Shown here one piece after another: positions 23,651 through 35,941 of a DNA stretch of 64,000 bases. Position numbers and translations under genes: made by a program. Source of the stretch: Nageia nagi. Taxonomy: Eukaryota > Pinophyta. Position 1 is the stretch's first letter, and each line of letters begins with the position of its first letter. Location: NCBI GenBank assembly GCA_050084985.1, contig JBITNC010000001.1, positions 180,110,001 to 180,174,000 of the forward strand, read 5' to 3'. Below the pieces are notes generated by a model. The model was not told where the DNA came from, did not search any database, and saw only the letters and a program-made list of their open reading frames with translations.

Positions 23651-24884
23651 AACCAAAGCTTAATTAAATAAATAATTATATAGAATTGCAATTTAACCTT
23701 AGGAAAAGAAATTAACTTTAACACTAAGGGAAAAAATTACTGCATTTTCATCATAACAAAAAAGATTAAACATCCCATTTGCATTTTTATCTTAGAAGAA
23801 AAAACAAATTCACTAAGGAAAGAAATTCCACATTTAAGAAAATTGCTTCTAAACATTCTCTCCTTTTTAAGATAATTTCTTAAAAAAATAAACTCCTCAA
23901 AAGGTAAAAATATTAAGCATTTATCCACCTTTTTTTGCAATTTCTACTTTAGAGGAGAAGAAAAACAATTTTCCACTTATACCTTAAACATTTCTAAGGA
24001 TATATTTCAAGCAATTTTTATAAGTGTTAAATACAAATCTCCCCTTTTAACACAAAAAAATGCCATATTAAGAAAAATTCATCCCCTCCTTACTTTAACA
24101 AAAAATGCCTTAAGTTGCTAAGAAAAAATCAACCACCTTTAAGAATTAAAAAAAAAAATCCAAAAGTTATGAACAAGACAAATAATGAGTCATCATGGAG
24201 TGCAATAAATCACCTTGCAAGAAATAAATGCAAAATGGAGACCCATACTCCACTTTAAGCTCGTTAATGCTCTGTTGGGTTAATGATGGCTTAAAACAAA
24301 TTGTTATGTAAGGAACCCAAAAAATCTATCAAACAAGCAACAAAGACCATCGAATAAAAAAATATTTAATCATGAGAAAGAGGTGGAGCCCATCAATGAG
24401 GGGTGCAAGGTTAAAAAATGTCCAATCTTAGAATACATGTATATATAAAAACATGGGCAATGAATTGCACAAGAAGTTTCATCAGATAAGGGAGATAAGC
24501 AAGGATGGATAGGGTTCGGAGGGTATCTTACCCCCTTATTTGTTGCAATGTGGTGCAAAAATGAAGGGATGGGGCTAGGTGGATTCGAAAGCTAAGCCAT
24601 GCATCCTCTTTTGCATAGCAGTCCAATCAACGGGGCCAAGGAAGGTGGGGAAAATGGTAGTATGACTATGTGGTGGCTAGCGAGTGGAGGGTGGCATAGG
24701 CCACTTCATAGTTGCTAGGGTTGGTGGGAGGTTATTTGCATGGCTGACATCATGGTTGGATGAGGGGATCACCATGGAAAGGCACAAGTAAGGACAAAGT
24801 CAACTACATGGTATATGGTGGGTTGGTAGTGTGGTGAGTCATCGAGTTTGGCAGGTCATCAAGTTCAAGCAGGTCATCGAGTTT

Positions 24885-24984
24885 GAGCAACTAGGGAGTC
24901 AACAAGCAAAGTCTTGAAGTGATGTGAGGGGTGAGAGCAACTAGGGAGTCAACAAGCAAAGTCTTGAAGTGATGTGAGGGGTGA
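24885..24984. repeat. Perfect 50-bp tandem duplication
   Basis: Two identical 50-base copies begin GAGCAACTAGGGAGTC at 24885 and 24935 and end GAGGGGTGA. Perfect identity inside otherwise decayed DNA suggests a recent slippage or unequal exchange. Confidence 0.9.
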
Positions 24985-25833
24985 TGCAAAGTCCTAAAGA
25001 GGCATATGGGATGTGGTGGGTGATTTGTGATAGTGCGAGGAAGTTGCTTAGCTGCCAAGTAGGTCATCACATACGGTTAGGGAGGTGGTCGCCATGTACA
25101 GCTAGGGAGGTGGCTGCCATGCATGACCAAGGAGATGGCAGGCCAAGGGCCACGGGCTCCTAAAAATTTTAAAAATAAAACCTTCCTTTCTTTTTATATA
25201 TAATAATAATAATAATAATAATTGTGAACATGAAACAAAAAGGACTCCACTTTTAGAATGGAAATAAAGAATTGCATTTATTTTATGCAACTAATTCCAC
25301 TTACTTTGTATAGAATAGATTTCAAGTAGAAAAAAAAATGTTTATAGGATGCTCAAATAACAAAATAAATGATATATATGTTGAGGCTTTTCACTTTCCC
25401 CCTTTTTTAATTGCATATAAAACTCCTCTCAAAAAATAATCTACAATAATTTGCAGTAATAATGTGATAAAGCAATTGCAACTTTTTGCAAATGTTTTAT
25501 TACAAGTTTAATAAATTTTGCAAAAACCAAATGTAAGTGGCTAAAAAATTACAAATAAAATTGACAACATTATTGTTATATCTTAAGCATTTTTTTTTTT
25601 AATTGTAATTAACAAAATAATCTTAGTAAAAAAATTGCATAGCAATAACATGTAAGCAATTTCAAAAAAATTACAACTAACATATAACAATGTTAGTAGC
25701 TCATAAGGTAAAAAATAATTTTAAAAGAAGGAGAAAAATTATTTCTTCAAATATTTTACCTCACCAAAGTACATGGGAGAAGGGATGGCATGAACCTTCA
25801 AAAAATAATATGGAAGAGGAGCCTTCACACTAA

Positions 25834-25846
25834 GCTCTTGATACCA
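25834..25846 (-). other. Primer binding site of copia G
   Basis: On the minus strand TGGTATCAAGAGC, an initiator-Met primer site with one extra base, lies two bases from the LTR end. Confidence 0.7.
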
Positions 25847-25848
25847 AA

Positions 25849-26339
25849 TGAAAGAATAAAGATGTCAATACTCAATTACTATATTTACAATATTATATGA
25901 AAGCTCACTCAAACATTAATACTCAAGAATAAACAATTTCACAAATTGACACAAGGTATAAGTGGTTCCTCCAACCATCGAAGTACATCCACTAATTAAG
26001 ATCTTTCTCATTCACAAAGATAACTCTTTTAGAAGACCTTTGCCTTCCTCTCCTAACACTAATCCTAAAGCATAACTTTGCTTCAACTTTTAGTGTATGA
26101 TCTCAAGTAGAGGGCCTTCTATTTATAGGCCAAAATCCTTCCTTGGATCACCGTTTTAACCATTGTACAAAGATATGACATGCTTCACCTTTTTACCTAA
26201 GGTGCATGCTCATGAGAAGGAGTGTAGGACAAGTTACATTATCATATTCACTTAGATACTTTAAGGTATCTAATGATACCTTTAAGTATTGGTGAATTTA
26301 CAAGAAGAACCTTACAATAATACATTATACATTCCAACA
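25849..26339 (-). repeat. 5' LTR of copia G
   Basis: On the minus strand it starts TGTTGGAATGTATAATG at 26339 and ends CTTTCA at 25849, 491 bp. It has the family TATAAATAGAAGG box at about 26137-26125. Same family as A, B and C. Confidence 0.85.
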
Positions 26340-28260
26340 AATAAGACTAAGAAAACACATTAGAAAACTCTTTTAACAGTAAGTGTTACCTTTCCCTTTC
26401 TTCCAAGGTTAACCAAGCTCCTATTTTGATCAACTTTGGGTCCTCTTGGGTATCGATGTTTACTTCTATTGTTTTCTCACTAAGACATAATTTTTTTCAC
26501 TAAGTTAGGGAGGCATAGGCAATGCCCCTAGTCCTGCATCTAAACTCAATCATAAGAGATATGGAGAATAGAGCAATGCTGCTCAAATCTGAGTGACATT
26601 GCTCCATTAATGGATGATAAAATAGACATCAAATGATTAAGTCACTAGACATAGGATTGATCTTACAAAAAATGAAGAGAAGGAAATAAAAGGAGAAAAA
26701 AACTAACCTAAAATATTTTCATCATCCTTGCAAACCTCCTCTCTAAAATAGGCTTAATATCACAAGAACCATATTACGAACCTCTTCTCACTAGATTTGG
26801 AAAACTCACTTCTTACCCCTAGCTTTTTAAGAATATCATCATCAATCCAGAATACATCCACTCAAACTAGAGTAGTAGATGGTAAGAACGAATCTACATA
26901 ATAAGCATGTAATTCCTCCATAGGGTTGTGCATCATACTACAATGTAACCATTCATCAAAGATACCCCTTGATCACTAGTATCAACATGTTGGATGATTG
27001 GGGTTGAATATGATGTGTTAGGAATTGACTAATCAAATCTAATTCTCATCACTCTCTTGTGTTTACCTTCCTTTGAGATAGGTTCTATGATATCTTGCTC
27101 ATCCTTACCTAGTCCTTTTCCATCATATTATCATTTGTGCATATATTGGTTAGCAAAAGCGGAATCAATACTATTGAAATGCATACTTACATGACATACT
27201 AAAGTCTAATAAATAGAATAAATGTATTCATTGTATGAAGAGCTTTTTCCTTCTTGTTCCTGATACAATACACTAACATCTGCAATAAGATCTTCTATAT
27301 TTTTAGGATTGGAGCAATGGTGCTCAATTTCATCCTGATTAAAGCAACATCACTAGGTTATAGGATTACATAGTAGTCATCCAAGCTCTCTGAAATTCTA
27401 CCAGATGTCAATCTTTGAAATTCTATATGATCCCAAACTTACCTCTTTTGGACTGATGTTGTTAACAATATTTGGCATGTCTTCTTCATTATCAACCAAA
27501 TCATGTGGTATCCAAAATCTCTCAACTACTTGGCATACATCTATAGGGTTATCTTCTACATGAATTGTACCTTATTTTCCTTTGTGCATAAATTTAATTG
27601 ATTGATGCAATATGGAAGTAATAGCCCTAAGCTTATGAATCCATGGTCTACCAAGAAATAAGTTATATGGTAATTTTACTTAAAAACATAAACTTTTTTA
27701 TAAATAGTTTTACCACTTACTTCAATAGGCATAGTAACATAACCAATGCATTCTTTCAATAGGCATAGTAACATAACCAATGCATTCTTTTTAGTATTAT
27801 CAAATCCTTTATGCTAATTTTACTTCTCTTTATTTCTATATATATTGAAGGAAAGTACTTTTGCAATAATTCTACTAAACAAACATTAATATTAGAAGTA
27901 ATATAAATCAATGCTTTTTTAACAGGAATACCATCAACATTTACATGAATATACATCCCTAAATTCTTTTCAATGACATACTCACTATGCAATTCACTAT
28001 CTTAAAAATAAAGCATGTTACAAACCAAGTATGTATCATGAATAACTACTAACTGTATAAATTTAGCAATAGGAATATCCACATCAACTTTAGTCCTTTT
28101 AAGTGCATCAAATAAAGAATCTATATGATCAATGAATAATTGCAAAAGTTCAAAAAACACTTATCTTGGCATAAGCTACCTTTAATTAGTCAAGAAGTTG
28201 TTGCATACCAAACTTATGTGAGATCTTATAATAATCGAATGGTTGAAATTGTTCCACAAC
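26340..28260 (-). pseudogene. Tat-like gypsy protease region, decayed
   Basis: The minus-strand frame 27992-27756 reads MYIHVNVDGIPVKKALI, then NINVCLVELLQK, the retropepsin region with its D-T-G ruined. At about 27680-27580 LPYNLFLGRPWIHKLRAITS, followed by HQSIKFMHKGK, is the typical LLGRPWIH segment that follows protease in plant gypsy elements. Farther left are scraps of the pol spacer. It abuts copia G at 26339, which may have inserted into it. Confidence 0.7.
27721..27788. repeat. Perfect 34-bp tandem duplication
   Basis: TTCAATAGGCATAGTAACAT begins identical 34-base copies at 27721 and 27755, within the decayed gypsy protease region. Confidence 0.85.
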
Positions 28261-28436
28261 TGTAACTTATATAAATAGATGATGAAAATTTATTCATATT
28301 TAATTATTGGTATGTGATATTTATTATATATTTTTTATAAATAATATTTGTGTGAAATTTATTGCATCTTTATTAATAATATTTAAGATATGTAAGTTGG
28401 TTATAAATATTTTTATATTCATGATGACTATAGTAT

Positions 28437-29104
28437 TGTTAGAGTTTTGACCTGTTGAAGACTCCAAAATCAACTCTCTGGACTCTGGATCATAGATTAC
28501 ATAGTGGATCATGGATGTCTAGCTTTAATAGCATATGACTTGTTTCAATCGTATGCAACCAATACCAAATTGCAAACCTATTTAGGGAAACTAGTCATTT
28601 GTATTTGATTTTCTAGTTGTGTGCGATCGTAAGCGATTCTAGGTGATTATAGGGCATATTAATCTGATCATGTGCATTTTAGTTTTAGTGAGTAGTGTGA
28701 TTTTCTTGTGTGGTTTGCTGAATAAAGATCATAATGCACCAATCCTTAATCGATTGCAATCCACCCTGATTGCAATATGTCCATCCTGAATGCATACGAT
28801 TGAATCTTTGTTCTAATTTTGAGTATGGTCATAACCATGTTTGCGGTAGACTGTTAAGCTATAATAATTAGTGGGTTTTGTACTATTATCATAAGGAACA
28901 AGTGGTAGAAATTTCTTATCTTTTCATTAATGATTTGATATATTTTATTAGTCAGATTGTAAGCTTCCTTGGAATGTAATATTCTTAGTCAAGCATTTTT
29001 ATTTCTTATACACCTCAGGGATTCTTCTATTGAATTCTCTTGGTTCGTATATTGTACATATTTTTCACTATAATACAATCAATCAGTACTCAATAATTAT
29101 CTCA
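28437..29104 (+). repeat. 5' LTR of copia D
   Basis: Starts TGTTAGAGTTTTGACC and ends TTATCTCA. The same start recurs at 39180 directly after a polypurine tract. Confidence 0.8.
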
Positions 29105-29107
29105 TTC

Positions 29108-29121
29108 TAGTATCAAAGCCA
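29108..29121 (+). other. Primer binding site of copia D
   Basis: TAGTATCAAAGCCA, two changes from the initiator-Met primer site, lies three bases after the LTR end. Confidence 0.65.
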
Positions 29122-29227
29122 AGTTTATTACTTGGGTTTAATTTTATGAAGACTATGTCAAGATTCACCAAAATTCTTTCATAGGAGAATTCAAATTGTG
29201 TTTATGAGAGAAGAATTGGTTGAGAGA

Positions 29228-29578
29228 TGGAAAATGGAAATAAGAATAACAATTTGCTAATCCCATAATTCAAAGGAGAAAATTATGAGTATTGGGATAT
29301 CCAAATGAAGCACTTATTCAATAGTAAAGGAGTTTGAGACATTGTAGAAGATGGATATACAGAACTAGCAAATTGGTCTCAAGTTGCAAATAAGGAAACA
29401 ATTAGGGAGTCTCAAAAGAAGATTAACCAAGATGTATTACTTATATAAACTATTATATATGAAAGTTCCTTCCCAAGAATTGTAAGTTGCACTTCTCCAA
29501 AAGAAGCTTGGAAAACTCTCAAATATGGATTTAAAGGCAACACTTAGGTAAAAAAGTGAGACTATAAACTCTAAAAAT
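29228..29578 (+). pseudogene. copia D gag, N-terminal part
   Basis: From the ATG at 29228 (ATGGAAAATGGAAATAAG) the frame gives MENGNKNNNLLIP, then FKGENYEYWDIQMKHLF and TSPKEAWKTLKYGFKGNT, the copia gag pattern with its YxxWxxxM and AWxxLxxxFxGxT motifs. Stops interrupt it. It is cut at 29579 by the nested element and resumes at 35421. Confidence 0.75.
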
Positions 29579-31156
29579 TGATCCGAACTAAGGCTCATCT
29601 GAAATTGCATAATCCTTGTTCATAAAGTTATTATAACATCCAAAATATATGCAATGACTTGTACTAAGCACAAATTAATGACCAAAATTACCAAGAACAC
29701 TCCTCAATAGTCAATGTCTCATTATCTAGGGCATAATCGTATCACACAACCTCAATGTTTAGCAATATGAAAATATACTCAAAAAATAATATATAATTAT
29801 TCAACACATGATTTAAGGGAGCTAAAATACAAATTAACAACTAAAAATGCACTCCCAAATCCAACATCTAAGCAATGTGAGATAATAACAATAATATAGT
29901 AGAATAATGTAATTGCATCCAAATATGGAAATGGTAGTGAACCTCAATTACAATATTAATAATGAAGAATACTAATGCTCCATGGCTCAGTATTCGTAGT
30001 GTGGTGAAGCATACACTAGGGCTTCCCTTAAGAGCTATGGTGGAATCTCATAAATCCATTAGTAGTATTATATTAATTCATGGGTAATGTTAACACCCCT
30101 CAGATGGCTAGTTGTCAACTTAGGTTGCATAGTGCATCAAGCCCCAAGTGTATGCCCATGTAAGTCTTGTATTGTATCCCAATATAGGTACCTCATTTGA
30201 ATAATGGAATCTAGAAGAGCAACATTCCAACCAAAGAATAATAATAATAATAATAATCACATGAGTTTATCTTCCAAGATCCCTTCTTATATATGAAGAG
30301 GTAACTCATCTTCTAATCAAGCATTGAGGTTGATCTAACATTGTACAATGGTGATCCGTATGGCCACATAGCCAACATCCAAGATGGGGAGTCTTAGGAT
30401 AGGTGTTGTTACATCTAAGAGCTCCTAATTACAATGCCTCGTGTAAGGGGATTCCTATGTGCATTGGGATCTGTAAAATCATCATTAAAGCCTCCTAGTG
30501 TGATGTTGAGCCTTGAGATTTTCTATGGTACCTTGAGATACCAAAATACCTTCCATCAATGGTTCAATCCTCTAGGTGTACCATGTCCAAATATGGGTGT
30601 CTTCTTGATGCCTCATGATGGGTGAAATTACCTTCGTTCATGCTCTACCTTGAAAGGGGACCAATATTACTAAAGAGGCCCATTAAATACCAATGTTACA
30701 ATCATCAAGGCTAAATATATGCAGCATCCCAAATTAAGTGACTAATATTGCATTTACAATTAATAATTGCCTTAGAATTATCAAATAAAATATTATTGTC
30801 ATTATTACAAATACCACTAATTACAAATATGAAAATACTCTTAATTAAATATAAATCACTCCTAGATAAACTAAATTGCTATTGTTCATCCCTAGAGAAT
30901 GAATGTCACTCTCAAATGAGAGTGAATCATGAATTTTCATGCATGCGTGATATGAGAAAATTGGCATGAGGAGTGAACTTCCAAGTGCCATATCTCCTTT
31001 ATTTCTTGATGAAACCTAACTGTATAACCTATAAAAATGAATGGTACGAGATGCTCTATCCATTCCAATTGATGAATTTGTAATTCATGGCTTATGTAGG
31101 GTGATATCCCCTTAAGATTGGAAATAAGTTGGAAGCTCAAAATTGGGGGCATTACA
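29579..31156 (-). repeat. 3' LTR of the nested long-LTR element
   Basis: Aligns over its whole length with 33850-35420 (shared phrases AATATATGCAATGACTTGTAC and CAAGATTGGAAATAAGTTGG, among others). It contains an AATAAT microsatellite near 30238 that is shorter in the other copy. Confidence 0.85.
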
Positions 31157-31179
31157 ATATCATCTGTACAAAATTGCTT

Positions 31180-31990
31180 GTCCTCAAATGATGCTAATAC
31201 AATTATAAAGTTATTAATGTCCCAATTTGATTTTGAAGAAAGATATTCATGCTTTCATTATGTGTCTCTAATTATGAATGCATCATGCCATGGTCATGCT
31301 CTACTTATTCTTTCTTTATTGATAGCCATGGGGCCAAGAGTAAATACAAATGCAAAGAGAGTTACCCAAATCATTGTTGTTGTATACCTTATCTTTATCT
31401 TTTCAATATTGAGATCCATACATGTTGTTCCCCAAAATGTCATTATGTCCTGCAAATGGATATGTATGAAGTATATCCTTTCTTGTTCACCAACCTTTCA
31501 TTGCAATTCTGATTTTATCATAATGAATAGTTCTTAATACTATTTCACTCCTCCTTGCATGCTCTTTTTCATGAGCAAACTTACACTTTGGGTAGTCCTG
31601 AATCAAATTGAAGGGTTTGCATAGTATATAAACCCTTCTAAATATGAAATCAATCCTAATTAAAAATGCATTTTCATTGGGTATGTAGTATGAACCTCCT
31701 TTTGTTGCCCATAAAGCCAATTTTTCATCTTCATTTCCTTTTAGTGTGTTGGTTGCCCAATATTTTATTGTTGGAACCCCAACTTGTGCAAGGATATATG
31801 CTATCTTTTGTTTTGTATTATATTCAATATATTTTACTATATTCTATAACCTTATATATCCTTCTTTGGTGGTTGTGCTTTAATTATGGCTATGGACAAG
31901 GCATTATTAGATTGTATCATCATTCTTGAGTTCTGCTAGCCAGATACATTCCATAAAAATGTTCTCTCTTTCCTTCCATGAAATCTTGGA
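31180..31990 (-). other. Internal region of the nested element without a recognised frame
   Basis: Short frames occur on both strands (for example 31118-31537 +), but none resembles a known family. Only the GAGGACAAGC phrase next to the LTR is recognisable. Confidence 0.4.
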
Positions 31991-33060
31991 ATCCTTAAAA
32001 TCTAATTATTCTCTCTCAAATTCTCATCTAGCCTTCTCAGTTTCACCTCTAGTTTCATCCAAAATAGCTTGATACTTTGCTCTACATATTCTACTACCTT
32101 TTGAGCAAGTTTAATCAACTCATCTTTGTGGATTGATTCCTCCTGAATTCTTGATAACTTTGTATTCATTAATCTAAAGGTTGAATGATAGTCAACATTC
32201 CTTTTATGAAGAAGTTCAATTTGTTCTTCCCTTTTTTAGAGATAAGATTCAAATTTTGCCTTAAAAGATTCATCTCTTTATTGCATTCATTATTACAATG
32301 CTAAAACCTTTTGCAATGTTACTTGAGTTAGTTCATATTTTCTTTTCCATTCGAAACTTTACCTTTTTATCTCTTCCAAAAGTTCAAGAACATTGTAATG
32401 CTTTATACTTGATTTGAAAACTTTCCATCTTGTCTAAATTCTTCCTTACATCCTTATTATATTTTTTATTGAGCACTATTTATTTTTCTATCATTTGCAA
32501 TTTTTCCTCAAGTGTGTGGCACTTTGTTTGCAGTTCATTTTTTATGATCTTCAACTTAGACATTCTAGATATATAATGCAATCCTCTCCTCCTTCTTTTC
32601 CTTCATGAGATCTAATTTGGCATTTGCAATATTTTTCCTAACTGATTCAATATCCTTAGAAAATTGCTCTTCCATAGTCTTTTAATTTTCTTTAAGTTGT
32701 TCATGATCTTCTTTCCATTTGGAGTTTTCCTTTTTTGTAGCTTCCAAAAGCTCACGTATTTTGGAATACTTTTCTTCCAAAGATCTATACTTATTTTGAA
32801 AGTTGGACAATTTATCTGAATTCCTTTTCTTTTCTAAAACAACATTCTTATTACCCTTTTGACTAAGATTTAATCACTTTTCTATCTTCTGCAATTTATC
32901 CTCAAGTGAATGACACCTAGTTTGGAGTTCCTCTTTGATGTTTCCCTTGTTATTCTCTCTGATCTTACTACCTTGAGTTTCATAATTAATTTCTTTATTT
33001 TGGGTTGCTTTCATGTTGTCTCCTATAAGTTTCTCAAGTTTTATCTGAATTCCTTTTCTT
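31990..33060 (-). pseudogene. Decayed coiled-coil frame with a ~394-bp internal repeat
   Basis: On the minus strand, interrupted by few stops, the sequence is rich in Glu, Lys, Leu and Asn with heptad-like spacing. One module reads KEELQTRCHSLEDKLQKIEK, then SNFQNKYRSLEEKYSKIREL, at about 32930-32740. A second, NELQTKCHTLEEKLQMIEK, then ESFQIKYKAL, lies about 394 bases further on (32540-32390). The protein is unknown. It could be a captured host coiled-coil gene or an element-specific gag-like protein. It takes the place of pol in this element. Confidence 0.55.
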
Positions 33061-33279
33061 GGATCGCTAGGTTATGCATGCACTTATAAGGAGAATTCTT
33101 GTGGTTGGGTTGTTTCGCGATAAATGTCTAAGTTCAAAGCTTTTGAAAGCCATGAAGCAAGAATTTTCTTTCCTTTAAGCTCCAAAAATATCTTGAAATC
33201 TATGACTTTCTTATAATTTGGGGATCATCCCTTATATTATAGGAATAGGGTGTCCATTTCCTCTTAATTTAGGATTTTT

Positions 33280-33500
33280 AAAAGTAGGAAGAGTTATTGT
33301 AAAAGAGTGCACTTTGAGAATAAAGATCTTAGATTAGTGGATGTAATCAAATGGTTGGAGAAAGCACTTTATATTGGTGTTAAGTTTGTGAGATTGGCTA
33401 TTATGTTATGTTATTATGTTGATATTTTATAAGAGCTATCATGAGATCTTGGTTGGAGAGGATTTTAATCTATTAGGATTAGTTACCTCATCTCAAAGCT
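33280..33500 (+). repeat. Copia LTR fragment (family of A/B/C/G)
   Basis: GTAAAAGAGTGCACTTTGAG through TAGGATTAGTTACCTCATCTC follows element C's LTR at 21850-22060 closely. Neither LTR end is present, so it is a fragment lying in the leader of the nested element, opposite to its direction. Confidence 0.7.
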
Positions 33501-33832
33501 AGAATTATGTCATCAAGATTTGCTACAAACTCCTCTAATGTACCAAAATAGTTTCTAAGAACCTTAACATCCCTCCATTGATGCTTGAATTTCTAATCAG
33601 GATACCAAATTTCCCTATATCCAATGGATAATGCTTGAAGTGCTCTACATCTCACTTTCTTGGCTTTCTTATTATGGAGTATCACTATAACTTCCTCTTT
33701 AGATCTTTACCCAGTATAATGACAATATCTAAGCTTTGCAATTTCTCTCCAATAGGACAAAGAGATCATAGCCTTCCCTTAAAAAACTTAAAGTATTTCA
33801 AGATCTTACCCAACAAAATGGTAGGATCTTGA

Positions 33833-33843
33833 CTTTGATACCA
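33833..33843 (-). other. Primer binding site of the nested long-LTR element
   Basis: On the minus strand TGGTATCAAAG, an initiator-Met-type site, six bases from the LTR end. Confidence 0.6.
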
Positions 33844-33849
33844 TTATTA

Positions 33850-35420
33850 TGAGTTGAACTAGGGCTTATTTGAAGTTGCATAATCTTTATTCATAAAATT
33901 ATCATAAAATCCAAAATATATGCAATGACTTGTACCAAGTACAAATTAATGACCAAAATTATGAAGAACACTCCTCAATAGCCAACATCTCATTCTCCAA
34001 GGTACAATCATATCATATTACCTCAACGTATAGTAATATGAGCAAGATATCAAGTAATAACATATAATTATCCAACGTAGGGTTTAAGGGAGCCAAAATA
34101 CAAATTAACAACTAAAAATGCACTCCCAAATCCAATGTCTAAGTAGTATGAGATGATAACAATAATATAGTTGAATAATGTAATTGTATTCAAATATGAA
34201 AATGGTAGTGAACCTCAATTACAATATTAATTCTTAATAAGATTGATGCTCTAGGGCTCAGTATTCTTAGTGTGGTAAAGTGCGCATCGAGGCTTCCTCC
34301 TCTAATAGTTGTGGTAGAATCTTAGATATCTACTAGTAGTATTCTATTAATTTGAGGGTAATGCCAACACCCTTCAGATGGCTAGTTTTCAACTTAGATT
34401 ATGCCAACCCCTAACTGTGTGCCAACATAAATCTTGTACTGCACCCTGCTATAGGTACCTCATTTCAAAGAATGGAATCTGTAAAAGTAATGCTCCAACT
34501 AAAGAAGAATAATAATAATCGTATGAGTTTATCTTCTACGAGTCCTCCTTATATAGGTAGAGGTAGCTCATATTCTAATTAAGCATTGAAGTTGATCCAA
34601 CAATGTATAAGGGGCATGATCTATGCGCCCACATAGCCAATGTCCAAGATGTGGAGTCTTGTGATAGGTATTGTCATACCCAAGGGCTCCTAATTGCAAT
34701 GTCTCATGTAGGGGGATTCTTATGTGTATTGGGATGCATAAAATCATCATTAAATCCTCCTAGTATGACATTGAGCCTTAGGGTTTTCCATGGTCCCTAG
34801 AGATACCCAAATACCTTCCATCAATAATCCAATCCTCTAGGTGTGCTACATCCATGCTTGGGTGTCTTGTTGATGCCTCGTGATGGGTGAAATTACCTTG
34901 GTTCATGCTCTACCTCAAAAAGGGAGCAATATTACAAAAGAGGCCCAATAAATGCTAGTATTACAATCATCAAGGCTAAATATATTTAACATCACAATTA
35001 GGTGACTAATATTTCATTTGCAATTAATAATTGCCTTAACATCATCGAAAATAATATTATTAACATTATTACAAATAACACTAATTACAAATATGAGAAT
35101 ACTTCTAATTAAATATAAATCACCCCTATATAAATTAAATTGATATTTATCATCCTTGGAGGATGAATATCACTCTCAAATGAGAGTGAATCATGAATTT
35201 TTACACATGCATGATATGAGTAAACTGGCCCAACAAGTGAACTTTCAAGTACCATATCTCCTTTGTTTCTTCATAAAATATAGTTGTATAATCTGTCAAA
35301 ATGAATGGCACAAGATTCTTTATCCATTCCAAGTGATGAATTTGCAATTCTTGGCTTGTCTAGGGCAAAATCCCCTCAAGATTGGAAATAAGTTGGAAGC
35401 TCAAAATTGGGGATATTACA
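33850..35420 (-). repeat. 5' LTR of the nested long-LTR element
   Basis: On the minus strand it starts TGTAATATCCCCAATTTTGAG at 35420 and ends in TCA at 33850, 1571 bp. It pairs with 29579-31156. Confidence 0.85.
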
Positions 35421-35870
35421 AAAAGCAAAAACTTGTGTAGATAAAATGAAGGATCTTGGAGAAAAAAACTCAAATGAAGTCATTGTAACAAAAGTGTTGA
35501 GAACACTCTTACCCAAATGGAACCAAAGTGTTATCATTCTTGAAGAGATAGAATATCTCTCTACATTCTCTTTTGATTAGTTAGTTGGGTTATTGGTCTC
35601 TCAAAAGGAGAGAGTTTCTTGAACTCCAAACATTGGGGGAATAGAAGAAAAAGCATTTTCATACAAGGAGGGTGAAAAAAGCACAAGTGGGCAAGGAAGA
35701 GGCTAAGGAAAAAATAGAGGAAGAGCATGAGCAAGAGGAAGAAGAGGTGGCTCTCAAGGAAGAGGAAGAGGAAGATCAATTGGCAAGAGTAACAAGTAAT
35801 GTTACTATTGTAATATATTTTCAATTTTGAGAATGAATGTAGAATAAAGGTTAAAAATGAATCAAGGGGT
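35421..35870 (+). pseudogene. copia D gag, C-terminal part
   Basis: Resumes after the nested element with KMKDLGEKNSNEVIVTKVLR, TLLPKWNQSV and EEIEYLSTFSFD, the standard copia gag C-terminal half. Then comes an Arg/Gly/Ser-rich linker and a degenerate zinc knuckle near 35799 (CYYC, with the His and last Cys lost). Confidence 0.75.
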
Positions 35871-35941
35871 AGTGCACATTATGTAGAGGAAGAAGAACAT
35901 TATCAAACTCTCTTTTTTCATATGGAAAAAATGAGCAAAAT

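Larger units (their letters stand above)
23651..26339 (-). mobile_element. Ty1/copia element G, 5' LTR and leader only, reverse
   Basis: The LTR at 26339-25849 is followed leftward by a primer site and an AT-rich leader resembling those of A and B. No gag was found before the sequence changes character near 23650, so this is a 5' remnant. A G-rich block at about 24600-25150 inside the leader recalls the G-rich block of B's leader. Confidence 0.65.
29579..35420 (-). mobile_element. Nonautonomous long-LTR retroelement (gypsy-like ends), reverse, nested in copia D
   Basis: Two direct copies of about 1.57 kb (29579-31156 and 33850-35420) flank 2.7 kb of internal DNA. On the minus strand the LTRs start TGTAAT and end in TCA. 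A primer site lies at 33843-33833, and GAGGACAAGCAATTTTG at about 31182-31166, just before the 3' LTR, is a phrase typical of the pol end of plant gypsy elements. The flanks are AAAAT on the left and AAAAG on the right, a near-match to a 5-bp target duplication. No protease, reverse transcriptase or integrase is visible; instead there is a decayed coiled-coil frame. Aligned LTR stretches differ at roughly one base in seven, so the insertion is old. Confidence 0.75.

Noticed and set aside
30238-30256. (AAT)n run as a diagnostic feature
   Set aside because: Ordinary microsatellite length difference between LTR copies.
31118-31929. Overlapping plus-strand frames in the long-LTR element interior
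   Set aside because: Cys/Tyr/Ile-rich chance frames opposite to the element's direction, with no family likeness.
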